From Eumeta japonica (lineage: Eukaryota; Arthropoda; Insecta; Lepidoptera; Psychidae), in the NCBI GenBank assembly GCA_005406025.1, contig BGZK01002092.1, forward strand, positions 1 through 64,000: 64,000 bases of DNA, written 5' to 3'. The notes under the pieces were generated by a model. It was given only the letters and a program-made list of their open reading frames with translations, ran no database searches and had not been told where the DNA came from. Positions 49,021 to 62,961 of this stretch are shown here, piece by piece. Within the stretch, counting starts at the first letter, position 1. Every line of letters begins with the position of its first letter. The position numbers and the translations under genes are program-made.

Positions 49021-50149
49021 TACAAACGATGAAGAAACTTATTCTATATCCACACGTTCGAAGCTTCGTGCAAGAGCTAGTAACAACAAATATAGAACTT
49101 TTCATTACCATAATTGTTTGAGCTTTAGCAATCATTATCCTCTGGCTCGCCGCTCCGAACCCCATTGTTCTGCGGCCGACTTTTGTCTCGACAGACCGAT
49201 ATTCGCTGGAGCATAAACGGTATAAAAGGTTTGCAAGCACTGGAAACGTCAACACCGCACGCGTGCGGAAAATTAACAAAATATTGGACTTAACAAAGGG
49301 CATAAATAACAATTCATTAACCGGCAAGTCGGGCTTAAGTGAAAAAACAAACAATGTGATTATTTTAGCGGTAAATCGTGTCGAACATGTACCAGAAAAT
49401 CATACCCGAAGAATAAAAATATATTAAGCTCACAACAATTGTTAAGAAGTTTAATATGCTCCGAAAAATGTAAAGATGTTATATATGAAGAATGTTTTTT
49501 GGTTAAAATACTCTCAATGAAAGATTTACTTTTATTAAGACTTATATTTTAACTATAGACAAAAACAATTATAAGACATTTCGATGTCTGTCTGTCCACG
49601 ACATAACATTTGTTTAGGTCCGAGAATTGGTTGATCCCAGATGATGCTAATGATCAGAGGACAGACTAAAGAGGTAATGTAAAATTCGAAATAATGAAGG
49701 TAATGTGAAAGACCGAGGTGGTTGTTCATAAAATATCCATTTTCTTGATATTATTTTATGGGAGAAGGCATTGGAATAAATAATATACAGTAGTAACGTC
49801 TTAAATGACACTACTATACATTAAATATGGTTTCCTAAAAAAATGTGAAGAAAATCTTTGTGTATCTTTTCTATATCTGAAATTAATGTTTCGTCTATTT
49901 TCAAAATAATAAAAAGCTGTACGTCTATTCAACGTATTAATAGTACATGTAACAACACTAATAATTTATGAATATCGCCGGAACCCTAAATATTTCCGAA
50001 ATAAAATACTCTTTATGTAGCCCGATAAGTTCTTTTAGCTCCCATTGAAAATCTCATATACATCGGTTAAGGCATACCAAATATTACCCTGGACAAACAA
50101 ACGGACAAAATTTTTACAAAAGGCTGTTTAGGTCCTAATAACATAAAAA
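49021..50149. other. intergenic, no gene seen
   Basis: AT-rich non-coding DNA. No motif recognised. Confidence 0.5.
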
Positions 50150-50985
50150 AAAAACACGTATGGCACTCGGGGACTGCCGCGGTAAAGCTATTGCATAGTA
50201 TTTTTTATCAACTTATGCAATTATAATTATTTATTTATTTTATTTATGCAGTTTTTTTTTCCTTTGTTTTTCTTTGATATTAATTCAAGTTACACTTTTG
50301 AGCGTGGTGACCGATAAAAAACAATTTTTTTCTTTTATTAAATAAATGAAAAGTTAATATTGTTCAAAATATTTTTATTATCTTACAATACATGTAGGTT
50401 ATTCAGGAATATTTATCATTGAATATTACATATTGAATATATAATTTAATAAATGCACTTTGTTTATTCATATTTAAAACACTTTGCACACAAAATTATA
50501 CGAGTACAGATATTCACTGTTGTCCATAGATCATAAATATCTATACACCCATATACTTTCTCACAAAAAGCTGATTACGTATTCGTCCGATTTCGGAGCA
50601 GCTCGTCTCGACTCGTGCGAGCTTCGTAGAGTCGTACCATGAAGTAAATACAAAGAGGAGGTGTCCTAACGCCGAAACTCTAAGCAGGCATGAGTCACCA
50701 GATTGCTGGGTGAAGAGGGGGATTACGTATGCGCAATAACGCCGATACAACCTATGCCACCTAGAGACGAGTTGCTGAACTAAAGAGACAAGCGTGATAT
50801 TTCAAAAAGTCATTAAAAGTTCTGCTATTCATCGATAGATGGCAAAAGTAAAAAGTATCACCGCTGTGCCGGTCGGAGTGGGGGGTGTTAGGTTATTTTC
50901 GTTACGGAATTTCTGGATTCGGTCTCCACGCTCAAGGCCCGCGATAGAAGCTATGCAATAGCTTAAAAAATGCAGTTATGTTACA
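50150..50985. repeat. two inverted fragments of an AAGCTATTGCATAG-bearing repeat
   Basis: GGGACTGCCGCGGTAAAGCT followed by ATTGCATAG (about 50172-50200) is a text I recall from lepidopteran repeats. The inverse, GAAGCTATGCAATAGCTT, occurs at about 50948-50966. The two are about 0.75 kb apart in opposite orientation. Whether they are ends of one element or two separate insertions is unclear. Confidence 0.35.
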
Positions 50986-52067
50986 AAAAGACGCATCGAG
51001 TTTGTTTATTTGTGTTTCTTTTAATGCATAAGTTATCCGTCCCTGAAATTTTTCTACTCCAGCCTGCATTGTCCCGGCGTGTTGATCTTGATACTTGTTA
51101 GACAGCAATAATAGTTTTACAAATATTTCTATTCATGCCTTCTGAACCCTGCAAAAACTCTAAATGAAAAGTAAAGGAAAATTTAAGTATGACCTTTTGT
51201 TTTAATCCCTGAAACTTTCAATGAAACCTGTTGTGCCATTTGGAAGTTCATCTTAAAAACTGTTATTTATAATTAATCGTCGAATAAATGGTTCTCAATT
51301 AAATTTTGGCATTTATTTCGAGATCACAGAGACAGTCTTCGATTTTATTATAAATTTGAATCAATTAAAACGAAACACTAATTGCAATTTGTATGTATAA
51401 TGACTGCAAAGTTACCAGATTTTGGGATTTAACATCTGAATAGAACTGGCTTAAGAACCACTCGAAGAACTGAACTTATCAGACCAATTGACTTGGTATC
51501 AAAAACGTATTGTTTTTTTTAAACCCATTTACACCGAATTGTTCACGTTGCCGACATTTTATAAATTATAAAAGAACTTGTATTGCAATTCTGTATCCAC
51601 AGATTTCAAATTGAGATTCATAATAACAAAATACAATTTATTCAAACAAAACGGTTTCGGTTCTAAGTGCACAAACACAATAAATATTCAATAGTTGTAA
51701 TTACCTTATCCATTTGTATTCATACAGCTTTATATACTTACTTCTGAAAGTATAAGTCTCATGCAAATCAGTCGAACAATAGAGGGCAAAATGTTAAGGA
51801 CAGCGTGAGGGCAAACGAAAATTGAACTTAAACAAAAACTCGGCGCCGACACGACACGTCTTCGCATGTATAAATATGTGAAATCCAATGTTTAGAATAC
51901 GGTTTTTTGTTGGCAACCTCTGCGTTTAGCGGCCTGAGGCTATTACATATTAAAATATTTGTCAGTCTGTCCCTTAGTGACTCTTGAACAAAAAGCACGT
52001 GTTGTTATAATTATTTATGGAAGGAAGTCTGAATGAATAGTATTACAAATAACTTTTTTTATATCAA
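50986..52067. other. intergenic, no gene seen
   Basis: AT-rich non-coding DNA. Confidence 0.5.
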
Positions 52068-52355
52068 AGTCAAGGGCAAACGAGTAGACGATCCATCGGA
52101 CCGAAAATGGTCACCATCGTCTACGGACACTTGCAACTCCAGAGGATTTGCTGCCGGCAACGCACCAGCGTTGTAGACCTGTAGGGAGAGAATAGGATAT
52201 CTAATGAAGACGGATTAGGTTGATGGAAGACGAAGAGTAGGCCACTGGGATTTTCATTCACGGAACGAAATACAACAGCGAAAGTTGCTATTTCAAATCT
52301 GTGTTGTCTGAGTGTGGTATTTCACCGCTCGTGCCGGCTCATTTGTGATAAACAA
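52068..52355 (+). repeat. widespread lepidopteran interspersed repeat, diverged copy
   Basis: The segments occur in the order typical of this family: GGGCAAACGAGTAGACGATC, ATGGTCACCATCGTCTACGG, ACACTTGCAACTCCAGAGG, CTGCCGGCAACG, a cacagcg-like AAATACAACAGCGAAAG, and GTGGTATTTCACCGCTCGTG then CCGGCTCATTTGTGAT. Copies in other moths and butterflies read very similarly. The class is not settled from this copy. Confidence 0.6.
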
Positions 52356-53138
52356 GTTGACGACAGTTTGGTTCTACCACAGTAAATGTCTATTTATATT
52401 GTATGCAGAATCATCTTTGATACGATATGTATAAGCGATTTCTCAGAAAACACTTTTCTAGTAGTTAACCACAGTGTTCTATTATATTAGGGGAGATCGG
52501 CACTGTTAATTGTGTGTAGACAGATAGGTTTCATAATTCGCCACCATTTTGTCATCCGGTTGATCAATAACCAAACCATATACACAAGAGCTCGAAAACA
52601 ATCGCTTTGAATCTACATGGGCTACGTGATATTTTCCTTGAAACTAACTATGCTCGCTTTGATAAATAGTCAAACATGCGTTATTTAGAAATCAGTAAAT
52701 TTATCAATATGAAATACGTTTTGTTAGGCTTTAGAATGAAGCTGAAAAATTATACATTTAGATAAATCAAAAATATTTTTTGGTAACACTTCCATTTTAT
52801 TGTACAGAAATAAATAAATTAACGATCGTATAACATAAATTCCTCATGTATTCCTCCATCAAATAACAATATTAAGTAAATTATACAGTAATGATTGCAT
52901 GACAGTCGTCTTCTAAAAAGAAATTAGTTGAGTTGAGGCCGTAATCTGTATTCTAGCCAGACGAGTTCTGAGAATTCCAGGTCTTCAACAGTTTGCAGAC
53001 CCTTTTCCAACAGTCAGTTTGAAATATCTTTGCTTTTGTATGTATAAATATGAAATGCTAGCTTTCGTCTATGGTTCTGCTTGTGTGGACTTACAATGGA
53101 TTATTTCATTCTTATGTCGTCGACCACGCTGTCGACCA
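52356..53138. other. intergenic, no gene seen
   Basis: AT-rich non-coding DNA. Confidence 0.5.
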
Positions 53139-53206
53139 TGATTCTAATCTTAGTTCCACTCTCGATTCCGATCCTGATTCCGCTTTTAATTTTGATTCTG
53201 GTTTTG
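53139..53206. repeat. degenerate hexamer array
   Basis: GATTCTAATCTTAGTTCC then CTCGATTCCGATCCTGATTC, in the same orientation as the large array at 26.4 kb. It generates a DSDPD-like peptide within a 61-codon open frame. Confidence 0.5.
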
Positions 53207-56200
53207 AAATAAATACCAGCTCCATTTTTGTTACGTTCGTTCGTTCGTTACGTTAACAAAATAGAGATAAAAAGTTAGTATCTCTATGAATTATAACCTA
53301 TGTTTTAGTATGATGCATAAGCTATAATGTGAAGTTTCATTAAAATTCCTGAAGTAGGTTTTGCATGAAAGCGTAACAAACGTCCTCACAAACTTTTGCG
53401 TTTATAATATCAGTAGGATGTCATCTAGTAAGCCACTTATAATTTTAACATTTCGCAGACGCTTATATAATTATTTAACAGCATAATGTTTAATTTATGT
53501 ATTTCCCCCTGGATGAAACGCCATAAACCCGCACAGTGATAATACGTATCCACTTTCTAAAGACTAAACAGCATAAAACTAATATGTATGTTAATCAGTA
53601 TGTGGCTAACGGCCCTTTGGCGCAAGCGTGTTCAACGCGCATTCGGTCGCTTTAAAAATGAGTTGTTAAAAAATTGTCACCAGTACTTAAGCACTCTTAA
53701 AACAACTGTTCGAAAATGGTCGGTTACCTTAACGTAATATTTGTGTAACAACGTTTTTGGTGGTACGAGAGAACAGAATGTAACTGTACTAATAATTTTA
53801 TTATTAACGGTAGCCTGATTATTATGAAACAACAAATTTCGTAATAATTAATCATTAACATAACTTAAATTACTTATCCATCTGTTTCGATAGTATTTTG
53901 AAAAGTAACAACGACTTCTTTTTGATTCTTTTGACAAAACGTGGCAGAGAAGCATTCCAGTTTATATTTACTTTTACCTACATTTATCTGTAAATCAGTG
54001 GAATATTACAAGGTGTTATATTTTTAAGTGTCCTATAAAAATAATTTATTTCAAAATCCAAGGTTACAATACATAGTTTTGAGAAATTTGGATTAATAAA
54101 TTTGGCACTTAAATTTTTTCTATATACCATACAAGTACTTATTTAGAAAACATATTGAAAAAATACACGATTACCCTGCATAACTTACAATTTTAATAGC
54201 TGGATATTGTATTCCCAGTCTGATGTGTAATGCAAGAATTGAATAAAACTTCTCGTCAATAGATGTATAAAATAAATTATAAGTAAAATTTTCGTGTTTA
54301 TGTTTGTGCATGCTGATCTCCTCAATGGCTGAACCGATTCGGATGAACTTTTTTAGTAATGCATTCAGTTAGTCTTGGAGTAAAGTTTAATATAGTGTTT
54401 GTTTACCTAGTTAAACAAATGTTAGTAATTGTCGTGCACATATATTGACCCCAGGATATCATAAATTTTATGATATCCATCCGATTATAATAGGCTTTTT
54501 ATGAATATTTCTGGCTTATTATTTAGTGTTTATATGTTTATACTAGTTTTTCCCCTAAGATTCGCCCGTGTATTTGCAAGGTTGAGATATTGATACGTTT
54601 TAAGAGGGGTTATGGTCGGATGGTTGAATAGGTGAGTAGCCGGTGGTTGGTTGGATAGATGGTCAGTAGATAGGTGGATAAGTTTATAGAAATGGATTTT
54701 TACGAGATTTTCTCGGTCAAATCTAGTATACAATTAAAACACTATATTTTATAGCGACATATCTCAAAATTGACGGACAAAAAGAGGTAGACAGATAGGA
54801 ACGTTAACAGTGACAACGCCTGTATTGAGCTTTAAAAATGTTAAAAACACATATATTTCTGGTCACCCAAAGAAAAAAAAAATTCCAACTCGTTCTTCGG
54901 CAAGAGTCATTCTAACGAAGGGTCGTTTATTATAATTTTACAGCATAGTTAAAACGGCGCGCGAGCCAGTACAAGGGAAGCAGATGAAATTCCTAATGCA
55001 GTGAGTGAACGTTCTGTGAACGAGATGCTGTCGGTTGACTTGCTGGTTAAGGCTGTATATGAAATTAAGAGAAATGCATTGCAACTTTGGAAAGCTAATC
55101 AAAATCTAACTTCACGAGCTTACGGTATCTTGAGATGTATGATGGAACGGATCAATAGAATTAACTTTTTTCATTAGGAGAATTAATAGGAAAAAATGGA
55201 TACTTTGACACTGAATGTTAATGATATATTATTTTGTATTAATTTTTTTTTTCTTATTCAGTATTGTAATTTGCAACTTTAAACGAAAATTAACGAGAAT
55301 AAACTATCTTAAATACTGTACAGTCGTTCGATTTAGGCCTTATATTATTTTCTTGTCAAAATTATTCATCGGTAATAATTTTAATTGTATAAGAGCAAAT
55401 ACTAATAGATTCGATTAAAACTACTAATAAGGAAGCCAAGAAAGTTTCCGGAAGCATTTGAAGATTAACTTTTATGAATAAATAAATTTTCCAGTAATTT
55501 ATCGTTTACTATTTTGTAATGTGACTTGAAATTTTACCACATACTTATTTCTAAAGAAATTTTCAATGATCCCTTATTACAAATTGCTTTGTGTATACGA
55601 ACTGTTTGTTACAATGACATTTATTGTAACAAACAATTTGTATTGTAACATACAGATTTTCTTTTATGTCCGGACATACATTAACAATATGTATATCATT
55701 TAAACATTTTTTTAAAGTACGAGCGCTCTGTAATTCTCTATCATTCAATATCTAGATATTCTAGATCATAGCTAGTGTTAGAATTAAATTTTAAGTTTAT
55801 TGGAAAAGTATCAGAAATGGACATTGATCGGCGTGGTCCAGTTATGAAAACAAACCGACGGAATTATATAAAAATTATTAAAACCTGAATGTATTTCGGG
55901 AACAGCAATTAGTGATGTGAAGAAATCAATGATTCAAAAGAAACGTCCTGGTAACTCAAATACAATTAAGAAAGATTTAATACGAAAGTTATGACGAAGA
56001 GAACTAGAGGAAGATCGGACAGAGTTGATGAAAAGACTTCCCTGTATTTATTCCGGGAACAAAATTTCCGAAAGGACTTTTAATAAAAGAAGTATTAATT
56101 ACAGTATTTGGCGTATTAAATTTCGTGACGGTGGGCATACATCAAAATATTTTAAAAAATACATGAAAGCGTTCAGGTAAACAGGTAACCAAGGACGCAA

Positions 56201-57814
56201 GAACATGTTGAGCACGAACCGTGAAATCGGAGACATGAGTCGATAGTGGTAAATCAAGAGACTCGGCCGGACAACTTTTTTTTAAAGCTGGATGACCACG
56301 CAGCTTTAGGAATGTGGAATATTCGAGAAGAGTAAAAAAAATTACACTACGGATTTCACTTTTGAATTCTTCAGTGAAACATAGTTAAAGAAAGTTTATT
56401 ATTTATCATACTGTGTATTACCATTAATCGGGTTCTGTGTGCAAAACTTAATTTCTCAACAGACTACAATTTGAAACATTTGCTAAAAAAGAGTATTATT
56501 TGCATTCAATTGTATTGTAATTGTAATGTGTTTGTATTTATGTAAACTTGCTTCGCTACTTTGATAAGTCTTTTTTGTTACCGACTATCTTTTTATTTTA
56601 GGGACTGACGGATTCGATTCAAGTTAAAAACTTGTTGGTGTGGGTCCTGTCGGTAGATTCTGGTCTTAAACCGATTCTCTTGCCCGCAGAGCCGCCACCG
56701 GCTTTTAAATTAAGGAAATGTTAACTTAACGTTAACTTAATGAAAATGAATTTTATAAATATAAAGGGTTGATACTGATTTTTTGTTTTAAATGATATTT
56801 ATCATATAGGGGTTTAAATAAGGCCGGCATGAATGTTATTACGCATCAAGGATAAAGCCATCCCAAAAATGAGGATGAAGTTGTCACCCCATCGGCTCGA
56901 CGCAGCTTTTAGCGGTTATCTTACGAGAGGACAGTGGACGGACCCGCTTATTTGTATTTACTAATATCTTTAAAACCTCAAAAGGGCCACATGACAGGCC
57001 ATTAACGATACTTTACGGCTCCTTTTTTGTGATACGACGGGAAATTTATGATTTACATTGATCAGTAATAAGCTAATCCATGATGTTCACTAGACGAGAA
57101 AGAAAGCAATGAAGTCGTACATATATTCTATAATAGGTGAAGAGGTTGCAATCGCGTATTACATAGTATCGATATTTTCTAGATTAAATGGGACAAAAAG
57201 AAATAATCATGGAATATTTAAGTTGATCATTTTGAAAGCAATCTATTATAAAGTTTGTAGTGGTAAATTAGCGAAAAAAGTAGTGAATGTATCAGTCATT
57301 TATATTATATTTGATTTTTTCGTTTTACTTTCAATGTTAGATTTTAAAAATGTTCCGAAATTTATACTATGTAACAAGGCATCTAAAAATCTAAACTTAC
57401 TGTTAGACATTAAAAGAATTAGAATGATCCAAGTACAAAAAACTTTCCCAGTTCATCACAGATTTGGCATCTTTTTCTATTAAAACAGGAAAATGTAATA
57501 ACTTAAGCATTTTCTTGGAGCTAATGTCCAAACACAACGACCCGTCTTTTTATCGTTTGATATTCTACATAGCAATCACAAATACGATACACCTTAAAAG
57601 GTTTCACAGTATTCAAATTATAATACTGTCAATAAATAACGGTGCACAGTCTTAGTCCGAAAACAATTTTGTCGCAAGATAAAGGCCTCGAACGCGGCAG
57701 ACGTGCGTCTATTTAAAGAAAACCTATAGGAAAAAAAGAAACAAAATGCATGAACTCGTAACCCAGTTCAAACGTCATTATACGGTTTTCGATGTCAACT
57801 TTTCATTCAATACC
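53207..57814. other. intergenic, no gene recognised
   Basis: AT-rich. Contains a GGTNGATNGG-like simple stretch at 54610-54685, a 25-nt palindrome at 54454-54478, and several short open frames (55215-55418, 57109-57483) without motifs. No RNA gene or transposase is recognised. Confidence 0.45.
54454..54478. repeat. 25-nt palindrome
   Basis: The arms GGATATCATAAA and TTTATGATATCC are exact complements around a single T. Confidence 0.85.
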
Positions 57815-57970
57815 ATTTTTGGGGACGCTCGCGCGAATTCTTGCACCACGCCGCGGGCCGCCGCAGCCTTGACGCGAAGCCGGCCGTGTAAATTGCGCCG
57901 AGTTTGGTTCCAGTGTGCTTTGGGCGTAGGGCGACGTGGCTCAACTATGGATTCAACGTGCCTTCGTTGA
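57815..57970. promoter_or_regulatory. CpG-rich patch
   Basis: A CG-dense stretch of about 150 bp in AT-rich DNA. Both strands stay open (74 and 79 codons), as GC-rich DNA often does. No signal peptide, domain or splice site makes an exon convincing. Confidence 0.2.
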
Positions 57971-60900
57971 GTTTTACAATGGAAAATAAATCCAAATAAA
58001 TACTTACTAGTTATCAATTAAACATTTTTCATATTATAAATAAGAAACAGGTGTAGTTCGGATCCAGCGGTAGATATTTCGTGAAGACATTGTGCCTGAT
58101 AAAATGATAACAGTCGCTTTTCCTTTTCTTTTACGCCTCTCTAGTAGCTCTCGCATTTGTTCACCGTAGATTTTTTTTGTTAGCTTTCCTTTGACGCGAA
58201 TTCACTTTTAATTTGCAAATTCAGAACTTTCTGCAAATTCAGAACTTATTTAGGACTCAGATGTGCGAATGTCTTTATTTATTTTTTCAATTTTAGAATT
58301 AACATCGGTTTTTACACATAATGCGACGAATATTTCATTATACCATTTTGGCTATTTATAGTGCTTAGCAAGCTCTTTTTAATGACACTCGAAACGATAT
58401 CCTAGCTGAATGCGTTTTGACGCTATGTTAATTCATAACTTCACACGAAGCTGATTTGAAGCAACAGCGAACATGCACTTTTACTAGTTTGATGTCGTCA
58501 CATACAACACGAACTCGTACAGCCATGCTCTGCCCGCCATAGTTTCAACCGTTATCAACGCATCGTTAGTCTAGTAATATTAGCAATTCAAATCTGATGG
58601 TACTTTGTTACACAAGAATATTTGGACGGCTATTACTGGACTTAATGCGCGAACAGATATTTTTACGTCAATAACAACTAAAAAATAGTATAGGGTCAGA
58701 TGTCGACTGCATGCCAATTTCACTGGAAGAATTTTGAGTATATTTTCAAATGTGTATTATCACTCGTTTCAACGGTGAAGGAAGTCATCCTGATCCTAAT
58801 GAATCATCTTGATGATAAGTTATTATGACCATACATTAGATAAGATGGCCTGGAATCTTAAAAACATGCGAAATTTCCAACAAGAGTACTGAACAAATAT
58901 GTAAAAGATAGGCTTAACATTTTCTTTAGATGACGGTTCTGATCTACAGGTTTGAGGTTAATGGATTTTGGAAGTAAGAACAAATAATAATTTCTATGCA
59001 TTTGGTATGAAAATGTGGTTTTTTCTAATATAAAAACGGAAAAAACTTCCGAAAATCGAAAATACTTTAGGCCAAAGACTTCTGTCGACAAGATCATTTC
59101 AAAGTGAGCATATTAAAAGTGATGATACGTTGTAGGATTAAATAGATATATGTCTAACAATAATATTTAATGTCCTGCAAATTCAAAATTTTTAACCCTT
59201 ACGCTAAAGTATACAGCTGACCATAAAAATGTAATAATTCAAAGACAAGCACTGAAAGAGTTCACGATATAGCTTGCGTTTGTAATCGAAACAGCTCAAT
59301 AGGCTTGGCTGTGTTTGCGATACAACTGTGCGTGATGAGCGTGACATCGTCTAAAATGAAGAAATTGTTGTCAATGAAGATAAGAAAGCGTGATCAAATA
59401 ATTGCACGCCATTTCAAATATTATCTGTATTGTATACGTGACACTCTAACTCAACGCCAGACAGTAAATACAATGAAGAATAGTCAGAGGATTAAGTAAT
59501 ATAATTAAAATTGCGGCAGGAGCGATATGCTTGAACGCGTCCACTTGCTGCGGCTCATCGGCAAACAACAACAGGCTGTATTTATTGTGGTATTTAGCTG
59601 AGATCTTTTCATATGAAGATAACGCACGAACCGTTCAGACGGTTTAGCAGAAACAGCTGATGGATAGATGAAGTAAGGCTTACGAAGTTGGAATGTGCGA
59701 TTGTCTTAGATACAAAATAGGTGATTTCAATTATTTTGAATCGAATCCGAATGGTATTTGAAGTAAATTTAAACTTTCAGATGTAGTGCACAGGGGCATT
59801 ACAAAGAACACATCCTGATTGTTACACTGAGCCAGCAGATTTTCCAATCACAGTATCAGATTTTCAAATAAATATTGAAGTGTTTATCTACCGTTGGCCT
59901 TGAGTTTTTTCTAGTTCTGATTACAGCCTTGTTACGAGCATGCGGTCTTACTTGCATATTCCATTCTCACAGTAATACCGTTGTTATTAATTTTATTTAT
60001 TTATTTGTCAAATTAATTTAAGGTTTTTTTTAACTGCAGTTTCGTAAACCATTATTTGTATGGATTAAAATTAACATGAAAGTACAATTATACAGGAAAA
60101 TACACGTTAATGCGAATATTAAATCTATGAGTCAAAACACTGTAATTGTTTTTTACGGGTTAAAGTACCAGTATTAGCTACATTTCTTCATATGCAAGAA
60201 CAGTAACGTGGTCGGTTTTTTAAAAGCGATGGTTTCGGTTACTTTCTCTTGACGGGATGGACGAATCAGTCTCTTTGCGTCATGGTTAAGTCTCAGTATA
60301 TTCGCCCATTATTAGCAAATGCTCACTGGATTGTTGCCATGCATTAAACTAGATCTCACATATTAGAAGTACAAACGAACAGAAATACAAACAACATGTT
60401 GTGTTGTATGCGTTTAAAATAGATAAGAGATCTACATGTATATTTTGCAACACATTTTTTTACATCCACAATATTTTAAGAATTAGTTGTGGTACAGACG
60501 ATTAGGCCACTACTTAAAAGCGATTTCATGTCGAAGTCCTTTAATGTTTTATTCTTCTCTATGTTTCTACAACTAGGTCAATATACGGGTGTGCATTACT
60601 TACTATGTTAATTACATTGTATATCTATATACACTATAGTATACGTACATGTAAGTAAACAAATCATGAGAAACATCTAATGTGGCTTACAAAAAATAAT
60701 TGATTACTAATATTTTCTCTATACTAAATAAAAAGTATTTTTTGCAAGAACAAAAATTTACAGAAAAATGTTAAAGATTAATTTATATTATCATTTTTGC
60801 TATAAATTAGACCAATAATTTAAATTCGAGTAAGATTTCTTTTTTTTTTAAAGAAGCTTATTTTTTTTCCAAAGATTATCGTCTAAAAACATTCAAATAT

Positions 60901-61254
60901 AAATCATATAAGGCGTAGTTATAGTTTTATGTTTTTTTTTTTATAAATCGTATAAGCTGACTTTATAAAAATGTACATTCAATGTACAACCCTATAAAGA
61001 ATATACTATATTTTTTTCTATTCGAGTCAGATTTTAAGATTGATACAGTGAAACGGATCGACAAAGAGATTATAAATTGCTGAAAGTTATTAACATACGA
61101 GTTTTATATAATTGTGATAAACGGGTATAAATGCACATTATGATTTATGTTCAGTCAGAAACTCTACGATCAACCTTCATAACAGTTCTATTCGACAATA
61201 CAAAGTACGCCAAAAAGACAGAAATCCTAAACAATCCACCGAGAACCGTATTCA
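57971..61254. other. intergenic, no gene seen
   Basis: AT-rich. An 18-bp unit TGCAAATTCAGAACTTTC (58214-58231) is repeated once at 58232-58247. No exon recognised. Confidence 0.5.
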
Positions 61255-61740
61255 TTTAATAGCGAGCTGTAGTACGACCGCCTGAGCCAGAGCACTGGCA
61301 GACGCGCACCACGCCGCGAGTTGCACGACGTTAATTGACAAATAAATACAATTATTACGCTTAAAACATGTTCCGTCGACTGGTATCGGGTGCGCTTAGC
61401 ATACCCGACACCTGTCGGCGAAGCAATGCATGCAACTCCGACAGAACGGGCCGACCGAGCCGATCGTAACGTTATCGGGGATAACGTTTATTGAAATCGT
61501 CGGAGACTAGTTCCCGCCAAAACCGGCCCAATTCCTGAAGCACCGCGCTTATCACGCACTAGGCGCTGATAACTCGCGCTTTGGCCGCGTCCCGTGTGCG
61601 TAGACGTATCAGGGCGTATTTGATGTTTGTGTTTGTGCTGAGATAGCTCGTGTTTACGCTTCTCTTCATAGGAGCGGTTTTAGGGGCCCATTACGTACGC
61701 CGAGACCGGCTACCAAACCGCATCCCGCAAGTAGTGATAA
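61255..61740. promoter_or_regulatory. GC-richer patch with an inverted GATA palindrome
   Basis: Nearly 500 bp of GC-richer sequence, including a perfect 9-bp-arm palindrome AACGTTATC-GGG-GATAACGTT (61468-61488) that contains two facing GATAA motifs. It could be an enhancer or distal promoter. No exon is visible. Confidence 0.25.
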
Positions 61741-62881
61741 ATTGCCACGTTATTGATTGAAAGCGCTTGTATCTTGTGTCGTTTTTGCGCATGTGTTCGG
61801 TATCTCTTGTTATTTAATGCTCAATGTTGCATTTACCAAAGTATTGATGCTACAGATACCAATTTTCTTTTAGAGAATTATACTAAGGCAGGAACAACAT
61901 TTTCAATATGAATTTGACTTCTGATGGAAAATTAAACTAGAAACTGTCTGTTATTTCAAATCAAATCAAATGTTTGAAATCAAAAACCGAGACAACGTTG
62001 ATACTGAAGTAAAGAAAAAAATATCCCTAAATTATTTATTTAAATTAGAATCAAACCGTGAAAATTAATTTCACTGTCATTTATTAATTCACTTCTCTAC
62101 ATAACCCACATAGAAAATAAATAATGGCAAACATTGATTTTTTATCGAAGAGGAATGTAAATGAAATTCAATTCTGATTTTTTTTTGTCATTTGTTTACG
62201 CTCTTGGATACGGCATAAAACTTTCTAAATTAGTTTTTATCGGAACAGCTAAATTTGCTGACGTTACTGTACATAGAAAAGTATCATAGAAACTTGTTTG
62301 ACGGAATAGATGTAATCGATATATTTGTACATTTCCCGCTATCCAATATTTATATGTATGTATATATTCGCGTAGGTACTAGCTATATAGGTAGGCGAGT
62401 TTTAGAAATTACCCTTCATCCGTCTGACTGATTCGTCTACGAAATGAGCACACGACAGAAACCTATTCAGCGATGTGTTTAAAAGAATTACGCAAGTAAC
62501 ACCTACGGCTTATAAAGTTAAGTCTTTATAAGTCCATCCAGCGATCGGAATGGCTCACCCACGTGCAGCCATTGCGGGGCCGCAGGAACTGCCGCTCGCT
62601 GATTGATTTTCTTACTGATTATAATGGATGCTCTTTTGTGCTCGTATACGGCATCGTTACCTGCGAACAAAAAGACCAATTGAACATCAAAAGTGCTACA
62701 TTGAACTTTAATATTTCGAGTGAAATTTGTTGATTACCAATTTAGCTTTTAGAATCTAAAAAAGAAACATTAAATATTTATGTGTACTACAATGAATACG
62801 TGGGCGGGAATAAGTTGTGAAGCTTGTTTATCATTCTAGAAAATAAGATGTAGATCAAGTGACTAAAAAAAATTTAAAGAT
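61741..62881. other. intergenic, no gene seen
   Basis: AT-rich non-coding DNA with a small GC-richer spot at 62540-62590. Confidence 0.5.
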
Positions 62882-62929
62882 TTACAATAGTCTATAGTCT
62901 CTGCCTACGCTTCTGGAAAATAGGCACGA

Positions 62930-62961
<32 letters not shown>

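Noticed and set aside
48929..49354. 141-codon minus-strand hydrophobic frame
   Set aside because: Overlaps a degenerate hexamer array, has no recognised domain or splice sites, and the hydrophobicity could come from AT-rich composition.
55800..56350. Possible degraded transposase
   Set aside because: Some strings looked like a basic helix-turn-helix linker, but no catalytic motif or inverted repeats could be found.
57746..58017. Opposing 74- and 79-codon frames in a CpG-rich patch
   Set aside because: Both strands are open because stops are rare in GC-rich DNA; no signal peptide, domain or splice sites.
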